A stretch of 64,000 bases of DNA from an uncultured Lachnospiraceae bacterium (GCA_910577105.1 CAJTMB010000001.1:124001-188000); one strand, 5' to 3'. Numbered from the stretch's first letter, positions 15,200 to 24,176 are shown. Notes: generated by a model from the sequence alone, not told the origin. Numbers and translations are program-made.

Positions 15200-17074
15200 T
15201 TACACTTCCCTGAAATCTCCGTCGATAATATCATCGTCCGGTGCGCTGCTGCCTGCCGCAGAATCCGCGCCGCCCATATCCGGACCTGCGTTCTGGGCGC
15301 CCTGTGCGCCCTGCATGGACTCATACATTTTTGTGAATACACCCTGTGCGCTGTTCATCAGTTTTTCTTTTGCAGCTTTCAGTTCATCCACATCGTTGTC
15401 GGACATTTCCTGGTCTTTTGTCCTTTCCAAAATTGCCTTCACTGCATCTATTTCCGTCTGCACCGCAGCTTTTTCGTCTGCACTCACTTTGTCGCCTACA
15501 TCACTCAAGGCTTTTTCGGTCTGGAATACCATTGCGTCGGCATCATTCCTTGCATCAATAGCCTCTTTGCGCTTTTTGTCCTGTGCCTCGTACTCGGCTG
15601 CTTCTTTTACAGCCTTCTCGATATCGGCATCGGACATGTTAGAGCCCGCCGTGATGGTAATATGCTGCTCTTTGCCTGTTCCCAAATCCTTAGCGGATAC
15701 GTTTACAATGCCGTTTGCATCAATGTCAAAGGTAACCTCAATCTGAGGGATTCCCCTGGGTGCGGGAGCAATGCCGTCAAGCCTGAACTGGCCGAGGGAT
15801 TTATTGTCCTTTGCAAACTGTCTTTCACCCTGCAATACATTGATATCTACTGCGGACTGGTTATCTGCCGCCGTGGAGAATACCTGGCTCTTCTTGGTAG
15901 GAATCGTAGTATTTCTTTCAATCAGCCTGGTAGCCACACCACCCATGGTTTCAATGGACAGTGACAACGGTGTTACATCCAGAAGCAAAATATCGCCTGC
16001 GCCGGCATCGCCTGCCAGCTTACCGCCCTGAATGGAAGCGCCCAGCGCAACGCATTCATCCGGGTTCAGACTCTTGTTGGGCTCATGACCGGTCAACTGT
16101 CTTACTTTGTCCTGTACGGCAGGTATACGGGTAGAACCGCCTACCAGCAGCACCTTACCCAAGTCAGAAGCGGTAAGCCCCGCATCCTTCAATGCATTCT
16201 GTACGGGAATTGCTGTTCTTTCCACCAAGTCATGGGTCAGTTCATCAAATTTTGCCCTTGTAAGGTTCATGTCAAAGTGCTTAGGGCCTTCTGCCGTTGC
16301 AGTGATAAAGGGCAGGTTGATGTTGGTGGTGGTTGCGGAGGAGAGCTCTTTCTTAGCTTTTTCCGCAGCTTCCTTCAATCTCTGCATTGCCATCTTATCA
16401 CCGGAAAGGTCCACGCCTTCCTGTTTCTTAAATTCACCTAACATCCAGTCGATTACTTTATTGTCAAAGTCATCGCCGCCAAGACGGGTATCTCCGTTGG
16501 TTGCCAGCACTTCAATGACACCGTCGCCGATTTCAATGATGGAAACATCAAATGTACCGCCGCCCAAGTCGTATACCATGATTTTCTGTTCTTTCTCATT
16601 GTCAAGACCGTACGCCAGCGCTGCTGCCGTGGGCTCATTGATGATACGCTTTACATCAAGGCCTGCAATCTTTCCCGCATCCTTTGTTGCCTGACGCTGT
16701 GCGTCGTTGAAGTATGCCGGAACTGTGATAACTGCCTCCGTCACTTTCTCTCCAAGATAATTTTCCGCATCCCCTTTCAGCTTCTGAAGAATCATAGCGG
16801 AAATCTGCTGGGGAGAATATTTCTTGTCGTCGATGGTTCTTCCGTGGTCCGTACCCATATCCCTCTTAATGGATGAAATGGTTTTCTCGGCATTGGTAAC
16901 TGCCTGACGCTTTGCCGGTTCACCGACAAGCCTTTCCCCTGTCTTTGTGAATGCCACAACAGACGGCGTCGTCCTTGCTCCCTCTGTATTTGCGATAACA
17001 GCCGGCTTACCACCTTCCATTACGGCCACACAACTGTTTGTTGTTCCTAAATCGATACCAATAATTTTGCTCAT
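15200..17074 (-). CDS. dnaK: chaperone DnaK (Hsp70)
   Basis: The 624-residue protein has the full Hsp70 layout: nucleotide-binding domain with IIGIDLGTTNSCVAVMEGG, MVYDLGGGTFDVSIIEIGDG and VLLVGGSTRIPAVQDKV, the linker segment DILLLDVTPLSLSIETMGG, a substrate-binding beta domain and a helical lid. It ends in a short Gly/Ala-rich tail and DDDIIDGDFREV. It is regulated from the CIRCE-controlled promoter upstream of hrcA. AGGAGG precedes the ATG. Confidence 0.98.
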   Translation of the reverse strand: MSKIIGIDLGTTNSCVAVMEGGKPAVIANTEGARTTPSVVAFTKTGERLVGEPAKRQAVTNAEKTISSIKRDMGTDHGRTIDDKKYSPQQISAMILQKLKGDAENYLGEKVTEAVITVPAYFNDAQRQATKDAGKIAGLDVKRIINEPTAAALAYGLDNEKEQKIMVYDLGGGTFDVSIIEIGDGVIEVLATNGDTRLGGDDFDNKVIDWMLGEFKKQEGVDLSGDKMAMQRLKEAAEKAKKELSSATTTNINLPFITATAEGPKHFDMNLTRAKFDELTHDLVERTAIPVQNALKDAGLTASDLGKVLLVGGSTRIPAVQDKVRQLTGHEPNKSLNPDECVALGASIQGGKLAGDAGAGDILLLDVTPLSLSIETMGGVATRLIERNTTIPTKKSQVFSTAADNQSAVDINVLQGERQFAKDNKSLGQFRLDGIAPAPRGIPQIEVTFDIDANGIVNVSAKDLGTGKEQHITITAGSNMSDADIEKAVKEAAEYEAQDKKRKEAIDARNDADAMVFQTEKALSDVGDKVSADEKAAVQTEIDAVKAILERTKDQEMSDNDVDELKAAKEKLMNSAQGVFTKMYESMQGAQGAQNAGPDMGGADSAAGSSAPDDDIIDGDFREV

Positions 17075-17118
17075 AACTGCGTCCTCCTGATTTCATATAA
17101 GTTAATGGTAAATTCTTG

Positions 17119-17742
17119 TTACTGTGTTACGGCAACCATGCTGTGCCTTACCACCGTGTCACGGTAGGTATATCCTTTTTGCAGTTCCTGCGCTACGATT
17201 CCCGTTTCAAATTCCTCACTCTCCACCTGCATCACCGCATTGTGAAATTCGGGATTGAACTCCGTGCCGACTGCCTCGATGGGTTTTACTCCCAGCTTAT
17301 CCAGTTCCCCGATAAGCTGCTTATATATCATGTTCATTCCCTCGGCAAAGGCGCCGCCTTTTTCTTCCTCGGGAATGCTCGCCAGCCCTCTTTCAAAATT
17401 GTCCACAACCGGAAGAATCTTCTCGATAATGCTTCTCGCGCCCACCTCATACATGGCTGCTTTTTCTTTCTCGGTACGCTTGCGGAAATTTTCAAATTCC
17501 GCCATCTGGCGCTTTACCCTGTCCTCCAGTTCCTCTATCTTTTGTTTAAAAGCTTCCTCTTTTTTATCTTTTTTTTGTTTCTTACCAAATCCTTTCTTTT
17601 CATCTCCTGCCGTGTCTTCGCCGCCGTCAGCGGCCTTTTCCTCTACAGGCTCCCTTTCTGCCTTAGCGTTCTCCCCGCCGTTTTCCTCTGTCCCTTCCTT
17701 CGCCTGTTCTTCCTCTAAAATTTCTTTTTCCTTGTCTTCCAT
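17119..17742 (-). CDS. grpE: nucleotide exchange factor GrpE
   Basis: The 207-residue protein has a long charged, Glu/Lys-rich N-terminus (about 1-65), a coiled-coil helix (QKIEELEDRVKRQMAEFENF) and the conserved C-terminal beta domain (GVKPIEAVGTEFNPEFHNAV and GYTYRDTVVRHSMVAVTQ). It releases ADP from DnaK. The start at 17742 (MEDKEKEILEEEQ) follows AAGGA; an upstream in-frame start at 17799 would extend almost to hrcA and lacks conservation. Confidence 0.95.
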   Translation of the reverse strand: MEDKEKEILEEEQAKEGTEENGGENAKAEREPVEEKAADGGEDTAGDEKKGFGKKQKKDKKEEAFKQKIEELEDRVKRQMAEFENFRKRTEKEKAAMYEVGARSIIEKILPVVDNFERGLASIPEEEKGGAFAEGMNMIYKQLIGELDKLGVKPIEAVGTEFNPEFHNAVMQVESEEFETGIVAQELQKGYTYRDTVVRHSMVAVTQ

Positions 17743-17773
17743 AAGCCAATTCCTTTCCTTCGTCTGCGCCTTA

Positions 17774-18802
17774 CTATTTCTTTTTATACAATTCATCAAG
17801 CTGGTGCATCAGCCTTTTCAATGTGCCGACCACCTTGTCATAATCCATCCTTTTGGGACCTATGATTCCTATGGTCCCCTTCATACCCTCTTCCAATTCA
17901 TAGGTAGCTGTCACCACACTGCAATCTTTCATATTCTGAATAGGGCTTTCATCCCCGATGTATACCTGAATGCCTGTGTTGCTTTCATCGGCAAGCGTTT
18001 CCTGCACCAGAGTGCCAAGAGCCTGCTTTTCCTCAAACGCGCTGATTAATTCGCTGGCCTTTGCGTTGTCCGCCAGTTCCGGATACTTAAAGATATTGTT
18101 GGCGCCGCTGGTATAAATCTCCAAATCCTCTTCTTCCTTGATGACTTCAGCAACCGCGTCCAATACCTCTCCCACAATGCCGCTGTGAATCCCTGCCTGC
18201 TGCTTAAGCGCTGCAATCAGCCCCAGGTTAATTTCCTCAATGGGAAGACCGTTTAAATGGGTGTTTAAAAGCATGTTCAGTTTTAATAGCGTTTCGTCGT
18301 CCAGAGCCTCCGGCACTTCCAGCATATGATTTTTAATCATATTGCCTTCCACAACGATAACCGCCAAAAGCTGGTTTCTGTCCACCCTGGAAAGCTGGAT
18401 GAATTTCAGCTTGTTGCGCTGTAACTGCGGTGCGGAAATCATGGTGGCATAGTTGGTGTTCTGCGCCAGCACGCGTGCCACCTGTTTTAAGAGCGCTTCC
18501 ATCTTGTCTTCCTTTTCCAGAAGCATCTCCTTCATTTCCTCGACTTCCCTGTCCTTTTCCTCCATCATGGTATCCACATACAGGCGGTAACCCTTATCAG
18601 AAGGAATCCTGCCCGCCGACGTATGAGGCTGGACGATATAGCCAAGCTCTTCCAAATCCGCCATCTCGTTTCGGATGGTGGCCGAACTGAGGTTCAAATC
18701 CGTATACTTGGAAATGGTCCTGCTGCCCACCGGCTCTCCGGTTTCCAGATAGTTACGAATGATTGCCTGCAGTATTTTTTTCTTCCTGTCATCAAGCTGC
18801 AC
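17774..18802 (-). CDS. hrcA: heat-inducible transcription repressor HrcA
   Basis: The 342-residue protein has an N-terminal winged helix (LDDRKKKILQAIIRNYLETG, GSRTISKYTDLNLSSATIRN), then a GAF-like domain and a dimerisation domain ending GIIGPKRMDYDKVVGTLKRL. HrcA binds the CIRCE operator and represses the operon unless GroEL activity is limiting. The start is GTG at 18802, 8 nt after GGAGG. It is the first gene of the operon, with a CIRCE element just upstream. Confidence 0.97.
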   Translation of the reverse strand: MQLDDRKKKILQAIIRNYLETGEPVGSRTISKYTDLNLSSATIRNEMADLEELGYIVQPHTSAGRIPSDKGYRLYVDTMMEEKDREVEEMKEMLLEKEDKMEALLKQVARVLAQNTNYATMISAPQLQRNKLKFIQLSRVDRNQLLAVIVVEGNMIKNHMLEVPEALDDETLLKLNMLLNTHLNGLPIEEINLGLIAALKQQAGIHSGIVGEVLDAVAEVIKEEEDLEIYTSGANNIFKYPELADNAKASELISAFEEKQALGTLVQETLADESNTGIQVYIGDESPIQNMKDCSVVTATYELEEGMKGTIGIIGPKRMDYDKVVGTLKRLMHQLDELYKKK

Positions 18803-18847
18803 CAGACGTACCTCCTTTTCACCGTATGCAATGGAAAATCTTTGTTG

Positions 18848-18874
18848 TTAGCACTCACTAAAAAAGAGTGCTAA
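18848..18874 (-). promoter_or_regulatory. CIRCE operator
   Basis: A perfect TTAGCACTC-9nt-GAGTGCTAA inverted repeat lies between the promoter and hrcA. This is the canonical HrcA binding site and indicates autoregulation of the hrcA-grpE-dnaK-dnaJ operon. Confidence 0.98.
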
Positions 18875-18888
18875 TATCTTCTTACCAT

Positions 18889-18917
18889 AAAATATCACTT
18901 ACCGTTACCGATGTCAA
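18889..18917 (-). promoter_or_regulatory. sigma-A promoter of the hrcA operon
   Basis: On the minus strand TTGACA (18912-18917) and TATTTT (18889-18894) are separated by 17 nt, immediately upstream of the CIRCE element. Confidence 0.85.
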
Positions 18918-19039
18918 CAGATTGAGTGTTAAAATTTTCTAAAATTTGCCGAACATAAAATAATATTTCTTGTTTACATTTTGGGATGAAGAAAATCCTT
19001 GTTTATTTATAATTAAGATGATAAGTGAGGAAAAGAAAG

Positions 19040-19198
19040 ATGATAATTGATACACATGTACATTTACCGATAGGAAAAGACTGTAGTATTTTATGTAAAA
19101 AGCGTGAAAAATTGCTTCAAGAGCTTGCCAGGAATCAAATAGACAGATGTATCGTAATATCAGATTCCTGCATGGAAAGTGAGTCATCGGAACTTTAG
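19040..19198 (+). pseudogene. N-terminal fragment of an amidohydrolase
   Basis: A 52-codon frame starts MIIDTHVHLPIGKD with a HxH metal motif typical of TIM-barrel metal-dependent hydrolases and contains LLQELARNQIDRCIVISDS. It stops after MESESSEL, where a full protein would continue for about 200 residues or more. A GAGG site precedes the ATG, so this was the real start of a gene now cut by a stop or deletion. It lies directly before a second decayed gene. Confidence 0.65.
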
Positions 19199-19221
19199 CT
19201 CCGTGGGATTATGTGTTGCAG

Positions 19222-19611
19222 CATGTAAACATAAACAGTGCTTTCCTGTCATGGGAAGCAGTATACCGGCTTTGGTATATGGGAAGTAAGTTTGACCTTA
19301 GAGCAGTTTCTTCTGCTATTGAAGATGATAAATCCAGCATGGCATAATCTTTGCAAAATCCATTCCCTCAAAAAAATATGACATCCAGACTGGGGAACCG
19401 GTTATAGATGCACTGCGAAAAAATCAGACTTAGTAGAGCAATACAATACAGCATCAATGAAGCCTATATTGATAGGTCGGGTACTGAAGACCTTTGGGAA
19501 AACACTGTTACTGCCGCCAATACTATCAAAGATAAGATACATCAAGAACCGGGATTTACTGTGAATGTGGGAATATCCAGTAATAAATGCAAAGCTTTGC
19601 TGTCCGCCAAA
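19222..19611 (+). pseudogene. remnant of a Y-family DNA polymerase (DinB/UmuC type)
   Basis: Three pieces in different frames can be recognised. HVNINSAFLSWEAVYRLW matches the N-terminal palm motif normally HxDxNSAF. AKSIPSKKYDIQTGEPVIDA matches the next conserved segment. QYSINEAYIDRSGTEDLWEN with GFTVNVGISSNK matches the SIDEA motif region. The pieces are separated by stops, a frameshift and a large deletion. Both catalytic aspartates have become Asn (DxN to NxN, SIDE to SINE), so even the surviving motifs would be inactive. The thumb and little-finger domains are missing. Confidence 0.75.
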
Positions 19612-19680
19612 ATTTTGTATGGAAGCCTGCCATTTTCACTTTTCAAATCTACTCCATTTGCATGTCATTTTATCCGTTTT

Positions 19681-20202
19681 TTATTTAGTGATTTCATAAA
19701 AGCGATATAGCTTCTCTTCATCATCGTTCAAGTCCTTGTACATTCGTTTTTCACTCAAAATAAAGCCCACTTTTTCAATCACTTTCCAAGAGGGTATATT
19801 TTCATTTCTCACCGTTGCAATCATTTTTTTAATATGATAATGATTGAAAAAATAATCGGTATATGCTTGAACCGCTTCAACTGCGTAACCGTTATCTCTA
19901 TATTGTGCTCCAATAAAATATGTAATACCTGTTTTCTGAAGGTCTTCATAATAGGAGCATCCAACAGAGCCGATTACCATGGCTTCAGCTTTTAAAGTTA
20001 TCGTATAAGCCAGATATTCTGTATTGGGATTATCTCTAAATGCAAGGGCCCTTGCCTCATCTATCCATTTTGTCATCCAATTGCCGCAGTCTCTGTCAAA
20101 ACCGCAATCATTTAGGCTTCCGTCTGCTGCCATTTTTACAAATGGTATTTCATCTTCTTTTTTAATATCTCGAATCAACAATCGCTGTGTTTCAATTTCC
20201 AT
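19681..20202 (-). CDS. GNAT family N-acetyltransferase
   Basis: The 173-residue protein is of the RimJ/RimL type: MEIETQRLLIRDIKKEDEI at the N-terminus, IGAQYRDNGYAVEAVQAYTD as the acetyl-CoA binding helix region and VRNENIPSWKVIEKVGFIL near the end. The substrate is unknown. It has a strong GGAGGT site and is intact, although its surroundings are decayed genes. Confidence 0.8.
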   Translation of the reverse strand: MEIETQRLLIRDIKKEDEIPFVKMAADGSLNDCGFDRDCGNWMTKWIDEARALAFRDNPNTEYLAYTITLKAEAMVIGSVGCSYYEDLQKTGITYFIGAQYRDNGYAVEAVQAYTDYFFNHYHIKKMIATVRNENIPSWKVIEKVGFILSEKRMYKDLNDDEEKLYRFYEITK

Positions 20203-20231
20203 AAACGAAACCTCCGTAATTCAGGACAAAG

Positions 20232-20486
20232 TCAGAACGCTGCTTTGCATCCACCGGGGCCTGCCAATTGGATGTTTTTTACGCCATGACGTTTTAAGAT
20301 GTCTTTCAATCCATCCGGCATAAAAGTATATGTGATACACCACGGAACACCCCCGTTTTCAAACCCGGCAATTTCATTATCACCGCCCATAAGCCCCTCA
20401 TTCCAAAACCTTATAACCTTATCTTTGCTAAAATAAAAAGCTTCAATTGCATTTGTTTTATTTTCAATGTTTCTGTAGTTCTCCAA
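20232..20486 (-). pseudogene. C-terminal fragment, possibly of a SAM-dependent methyltransferase
   Basis: An 84-codon frame without a ribosome site reads AFYFSKDKVIRFWNEGLMGG, then DNEIAGFENGGVPWC and HGVKNIQLAGPGG, before running out of frame. The GGDxxAGFxNG pattern followed by a GxxNIxLAGPG strand resembles the tail of class I methyltransferases. The identification is from memory and tentative. It is joined directly to the hydrolase remnant upstream, as if a deletion fused two genes. Confidence 0.4.
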
Positions 20487-20813
20487 TAACCTGTTCCTGA
20501 ATTTCCTCCATTTAATATCAATGCCTTTACCTTATTTGGATATTTTATTGCAAATTTCATCGCTATATTTGCTCCGTCTGAAAACCCAAGAATAACTGCA
20601 CTTGAAATTTTAAGACCTTCCATAAAATCATATATGTCACAGGAAAACTGCTCAATAGTAAAAGGTTCACTGCCTCTTGGCGATTTACCGTGGCCTCATG
20701 TATCTAAAGCAATCTATTTGATTCTTAAAATACGAGCCATCCTCTCCGTTTCCATGTAAAAGGATAAATGACTCCTTATTTCCTTTTTCTTGATAATATA
20801 GAAATATATCCAT
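20487..20813 (-). pseudogene. remnant of an alpha/beta hydrolase
   Basis: From ATG at 20813 (site GAGGTAG) the frame reads MDIFLYYQEKGNKESFILLH, then GNGEDGSYFKNQ, a normal hydrolase start with an oxyanion HGN. The expected DTRGHGKSPRG segment is in another frame, with its Arg codon changed to TGA (20696-20698) and about ten residues lost before it. Downstream SSAVILGFSDGANIAMKFA keeps the nucleophile elbow GFSDG. The fold is then cut after ALILNGGN, where unrelated sequence follows. Confidence 0.7.
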
Positions 20814-20967
20814 TTGTACTACCTCACAAAATCCCGGTTTATATGCTTGATTATAAAATCATTTATATTCATAATCCGGCTTAAAATATATATTTCCTAA
20901 ATTCCTCCCTGTTTCCAAATTCCAGTAAATCGCTCACCGTTCCTATCTCCTTATGCCTGTTTAATCT

Positions 20968-21252
20968 CTAAAACCTTTCACAAACGGTTACTTCCACTTC
21001 ATCCCCCGCAGACTTATTAAGCTGTTCACGAATGGACTTTAACATTCCAATAATATAACAGATACTGCCATCCGGATTTTTCATTCCCATATTTACAATA
21101 CTTCCGTCATACGAAACCCCGTCAAATGTCACATGTACCTTAACCCTGCTCTTGCCAAATTCCTTCCGGATATCGTATGGAAATATAATATACGCTCCTC
21201 CTTTTTGCGGAACCGTATGAATTTCAGCTTTAAACTCATATACTCTTTTCAT
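20968..21252 (-). CDS. DUF1905 domain protein
   Basis: The 94-residue protein reads YEFKAEIHTVPQKGGAYIIF, PYDIRKEFGKSRVKVHVTFD and IGMLKSIREQLNKSAGDEVE, the DUF1905 pattern. This small beta-barrel domain of unknown function is often encoded alone or fused to a bacteriocin-protection (YdeI/OmpD-associated) domain. It has a GGGGAGATAAAGG site. Upstream sequence to 20813 holds AT-rich non-coding DNA. Confidence 0.8.
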   Translation of the reverse strand: MKRVYEFKAEIHTVPQKGGAYIIFPYDIRKEFGKSRVKVHVTFDGVSYDGSIVNMGMKNPDGSICYIIGMLKSIREQLNKSAGDEVEVTVCERF

Positions 21253-21345
21253 CCTTTATCTCCCCGCCATCAGCACCGGCAAATAAACTCAAAAAGTCTT
21301 GTTAAATACACTTTATCATATCTTATTCAAAAATAAAATATGCAA

Positions 21346-21386
21346 AACGCCGTTTCCCGGCTGCTGACCTGCCGGAAAACGGCGTT
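21346..21386 (-). terminator. terminator of the gal operon
   Basis: A 15-bp stem with one mismatch (21346-21360 with 21372-21386, AACGCCGTTT...AAACGGCGTT) lies directly after the galM stop and is followed by TTTT on the minus strand. Confidence 0.8.
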
Positions 21387-21389
21387 CTC

Positions 21390-22427
21390 TCATGAGGAAA
21401 AACGATATATGATTTCTTTTTTGTATGTCTCCCCCGCCCTGCAGACAGGCGATGTAAAGTTCTCATGGTTTATGGCATCCGGGAAAAACTGGGGTTCAAA
21501 GCATAGTGCGTCACGGCGCCCATATATATGTCCGTTTTTTCCCCTGACATTATCCAGATAATTTGCCGAATACACCTGCATCCCCGGATAATCGGTGGCT
21601 ATCTGCATGGTGATTCCCGTCTTATCCCCCAAAACCTCCGCTACAGTCCTGCACCCTTCTTCCTGACGGTTCAAAACATAATTGTGGTCATACCCCTTCG
21701 CAAGGATAAGCTGCTCATATGCCTCTTCCATATCCTGCCCGATTGTCTTTCCCATGCGAAAATCCATGGGGGTATTGATAACTGCCGCAATCTCTCCCGT
21801 GGGAACGGATTCCGCGTCCGCCGGCGTAAAAGAATCCGCATAAAGGATAAGCTTATGCTGTAAAGCGCTCCCGCTTCCCTCCCCGTTCAGGTTAAAATAA
21901 CTGTGGTTTGTCATATTTAAAATCGTATCCCTGTCAGACACTGCTTCATATTGAATCTGAAAGGCCGCGTCCTCAAACAGCCTGTAAGTGACGTGAAAAG
22001 TAACCTCCCCCGGAAAACCCTGGTCCATATGCGGACTCTGTAAAGAAAAGGTGACACTATCGTCATCATATTTCTCCACCGTCCAAATACGTTTGGAATA
22101 AGGATGCAAGCCGCTGTGCAGATTGTTTCTCCCGTCGTTTTTATCCAAAAAGTACTCCCTGTCGCCCAAAAAGAACCTTCCGTTCCCGATACGGTTTGCA
22201 TTGCGGCCCACATTACAGCCCAGATAGCAGCCATTGTCGTTTTCATATCCTGAGACGTCTTCGTATCCAAGCGCTATGTCCACGGGATTGCCATGCTTAT
22301 CCTTCACAAAAAGGTTTACAAGGGAAGTGCCATAGTCGGTTACGGCAATTTCCAGTTTATCATTTTTTAGGATAAATAATTGCACGGGGGTTTTGTCGGA
22401 TAAAAGTCCAAATGGTTTTGTTTCCAT
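21390..22427 (-). CDS. galM: aldose 1-epimerase (galactose mutarotase)
   Basis: The 345-residue protein interconverts beta- and alpha-D-galactose before phosphorylation by GalK. It shows NNLHSGLHPYSKRIW and TNHSYFNLNGEGSG with the two catalytic histidines, and CFEPQFFPDAIN with the catalytic Glu. It is the last gene of the galactose locus, separated from galT by 238 bp that hold palindromic element B, so its expression may differ from galKT. The nearest AAAGGA is rather far (about 15 nt) from the ATG. Confidence 0.93.
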   Translation of the reverse strand: METKPFGLLSDKTPVQLFILKNDKLEIAVTDYGTSLVNLFVKDKHGNPVDIALGYEDVSGYENDNGCYLGCNVGRNANRIGNGRFFLGDREYFLDKNDGRNNLHSGLHPYSKRIWTVEKYDDDSVTFSLQSPHMDQGFPGEVTFHVTYRLFEDAAFQIQYEAVSDRDTILNMTNHSYFNLNGEGSGSALQHKLILYADSFTPADAESVPTGEIAAVINTPMDFRMGKTIGQDMEEAYEQLILAKGYDHNYVLNRQEEGCRTVAEVLGDKTGITMQIATDYPGMQVYSANYLDNVRGKNGHIYGRRDALCFEPQFFPDAINHENFTSPVCRAGETYKKEIIYRFSS

Positions 22428-22474
22428 ACTGATGCTTTATGTTCCTTTCTGAATTACTTGGTTAGTTGCTTAGC

Positions 22475-22620
22475 TGTTGTCATTGTGCGCGTTATATATT
22501 CCAACACAGGCACGCTTTCGCTTCGTGAAAAACGTAACCGCACTAGGCTCGAAAACACCTCGCTAAGTGCAGACGTTTTTCAAGAGCCTGCTTATGGAAT
22601 ATATAACGCGCACAATTCGG
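22475..22620 (-). repeat. palindromic element, copy B, between galT and galM
   Basis: A perfect 21-bp terminal stem (22483-22503 with 22595-22615) encloses a core nearly the same as copy C read on the opposite strand. Shared blocks on the minus strand are ATTCCATAAGCAGGCTC, GAAAAACGTC, ACTTAGCGAGG, CGTTTTT and GAAGCGAAAGCGTGCCTGTG. Similarity continues a few bases outside the stem (CCGAA before, TGACAACA after). It lies inside the gal transcription unit, so it would be part of the mRNA. No coding potential, no terminator T-tract. Confidence 0.85.
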
Positions 22621-22665
22621 GACGGGCAAAAGAAGCCTTGTAATTGTAATATGAGGGCTTATATT

Positions 22666-24156
22666 TTATAGTATGCTAATGAATTTCCTAAAGTCATTCA
22701 TGCCTTTAGGAGTGTTTTTGAAGACGCCGGCGTCTTCGAGTACTTTTACAAATACGCGTCCTGTTTCTTCCTGTAATATGGGCATGATATTGTCTTTATG
22801 GATGTTCGTGTAACGGGGAAGGAACTCTTCTGCCCAGTCGGCGTGCTTGGCTATTTTTTCGTTTTCCCTGATGTCTTTGCCTTTCAGTATGTAGTCTGCA
22901 AGCAACTCCAGCTCTTCCTTCAGCCTTGCGGGCAGAACGGCAAGTCCCATCACTTCAATCAGGCCTATGTTTTCTTTTTTGATGTGATGTAGTCCGGCAT
23001 GGGGATGGTATACCCCCAGCGGATGTTCTTCGGTCGTGATATTGTTGCGCAGCGCAAGGTCCAGTTCATACACGCCGTCCCTGCATCTTGCAATCGGTGT
23101 TATGGTATTGTGGGGTTCTCCGTCGGTTTCAGCATAAATAAATGCAGCTTCATCCGTATAAGAGCGCCAGCAGGACAAAATATGGTCTGCCAGTTCCACC
23201 AGTCTGTCGCTGTCTTTGGATTGCAGCCGAATTACGGACAGAGGCCAGTGCAGGATGCCGCAGTCCACGTCAGGGAATCCCTCCACCGTAAAAGAATGCA
23301 CGATACCGGCTTTTGCCATGGCAAAGGTATAATTTCCTCCCTGAAAATGGTCGTGGCTTAAAATAGAGCCGCCAACAATGGGTAAGTCTGCATTGGAACC
23401 AAGAAAATAGTGAGGGAACTGCCTGATAAAATCAAACAGCTTTTGAAAGGTTGCCCGCTCTATTTTCATAGGAACATGCCGGCCGTTAAACACAATGCAA
23501 TGTTCATTGTAGTAAACATACGGAGAATATTGAAATCCCCATTCGGAATCATCAATGGTGACCCGCACAATCCGGTGATTTTGTCTGGCAGGATGCGTCA
23601 TGGTGCCTGCATAGCCTTCATTCTCCATGCACAACAGGCATTTGGGGTAAGTGGATACCGCTGCATTTTTGGCTGCGGCAATGGCCTTCGGGTCCTTTTC
23701 CGGCTTTGACAAATTAATGGTAATATCCATCTCACCATACGGAGAAGACACGCGCCACTTGACATCTTTTGCAATCCTGCTTCTTCTGATATAATTGGTA
23801 TCCTGACTGAATTGATAGTAAGCATCCGTCGCTTTCCTCGGCGAATCCTGATACAGATTCCAGAACCGCTCTGTAAATTGGGAAGGGCGGGGCATAATAC
23901 AGTTCATCAACCTCGTATCAAATAAATCCCTGCCGGTAATGCCGTCTTCCGCAAGACCCATTCCGCAGGCTTCATCCAAAAGCGCTTCCAGTACTTCATC
24001 CAGACAGATTTCCTCTTCCGGTATGAAAGAATCGGCAAAATCGCTCTTGCCGAATATCTCCAACAGCATGTTGACAGAATAATTCCGTTCCTCTTTTGGA
24101 ATCAATCCCCTGTCAATGCCGTATTGTACCAGCCGTTTAATATTCTCGTCAAGCAT
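22666..24156 (-). CDS. galT: UDP-glucose--hexose-1-phosphate uridylyltransferase (class II GalT)
   Basis: The 496-residue protein is the Firmicute-type GalT, longer than the E. coli enzyme. It carries ILSHDHFQGGNYTFAM, VYYNEHCIVFNGRHVPM and GVYHPHAGLHHIKKENIGLI with the conserved histidines, and KCLLCMENEGYAG. It exchanges UMP between UDP-glucose and galactose-1-phosphate in the Leloir pathway. It follows galK by 20 bp with a GGGG site. No galE is present in the window. Confidence 0.95.
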   Translation of the reverse strand: MLDENIKRLVQYGIDRGLIPKEERNYSVNMLLEIFGKSDFADSFIPEEEICLDEVLEALLDEACGMGLAEDGITGRDLFDTRLMNCIMPRPSQFTERFWNLYQDSPRKATDAYYQFSQDTNYIRRSRIAKDVKWRVSSPYGEMDITINLSKPEKDPKAIAAAKNAAVSTYPKCLLCMENEGYAGTMTHPARQNHRIVRVTIDDSEWGFQYSPYVYYNEHCIVFNGRHVPMKIERATFQKLFDFIRQFPHYFLGSNADLPIVGGSILSHDHFQGGNYTFAMAKAGIVHSFTVEGFPDVDCGILHWPLSVIRLQSKDSDRLVELADHILSCWRSYTDEAAFIYAETDGEPHNTITPIARCRDGVYELDLALRNNITTEEHPLGVYHPHAGLHHIKKENIGLIEVMGLAVLPARLKEELELLADYILKGKDIRENEKIAKHADWAEEFLPRYTNIHKDNIMPILQEETGRVFVKVLEDAGVFKNTPKGMNDFRKFISIL

Positions 24157-24176
24157 AGTCCGCCCCTTTCCCCTTT

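Noticed and set aside
15057..15746. Long plus-strand frame overlapping dnaK
   Set aside because: Ser/Ala-rich antisense frame without ribosome site or domain; dnaK is clearly the coding strand.
18939..19187. An 82-codon minus-strand frame upstream of the heat-shock promoter
   Set aside because: It overlaps the hrcA promoter and the amidohydrolase remnant, is AT-biased and has no ribosome site.
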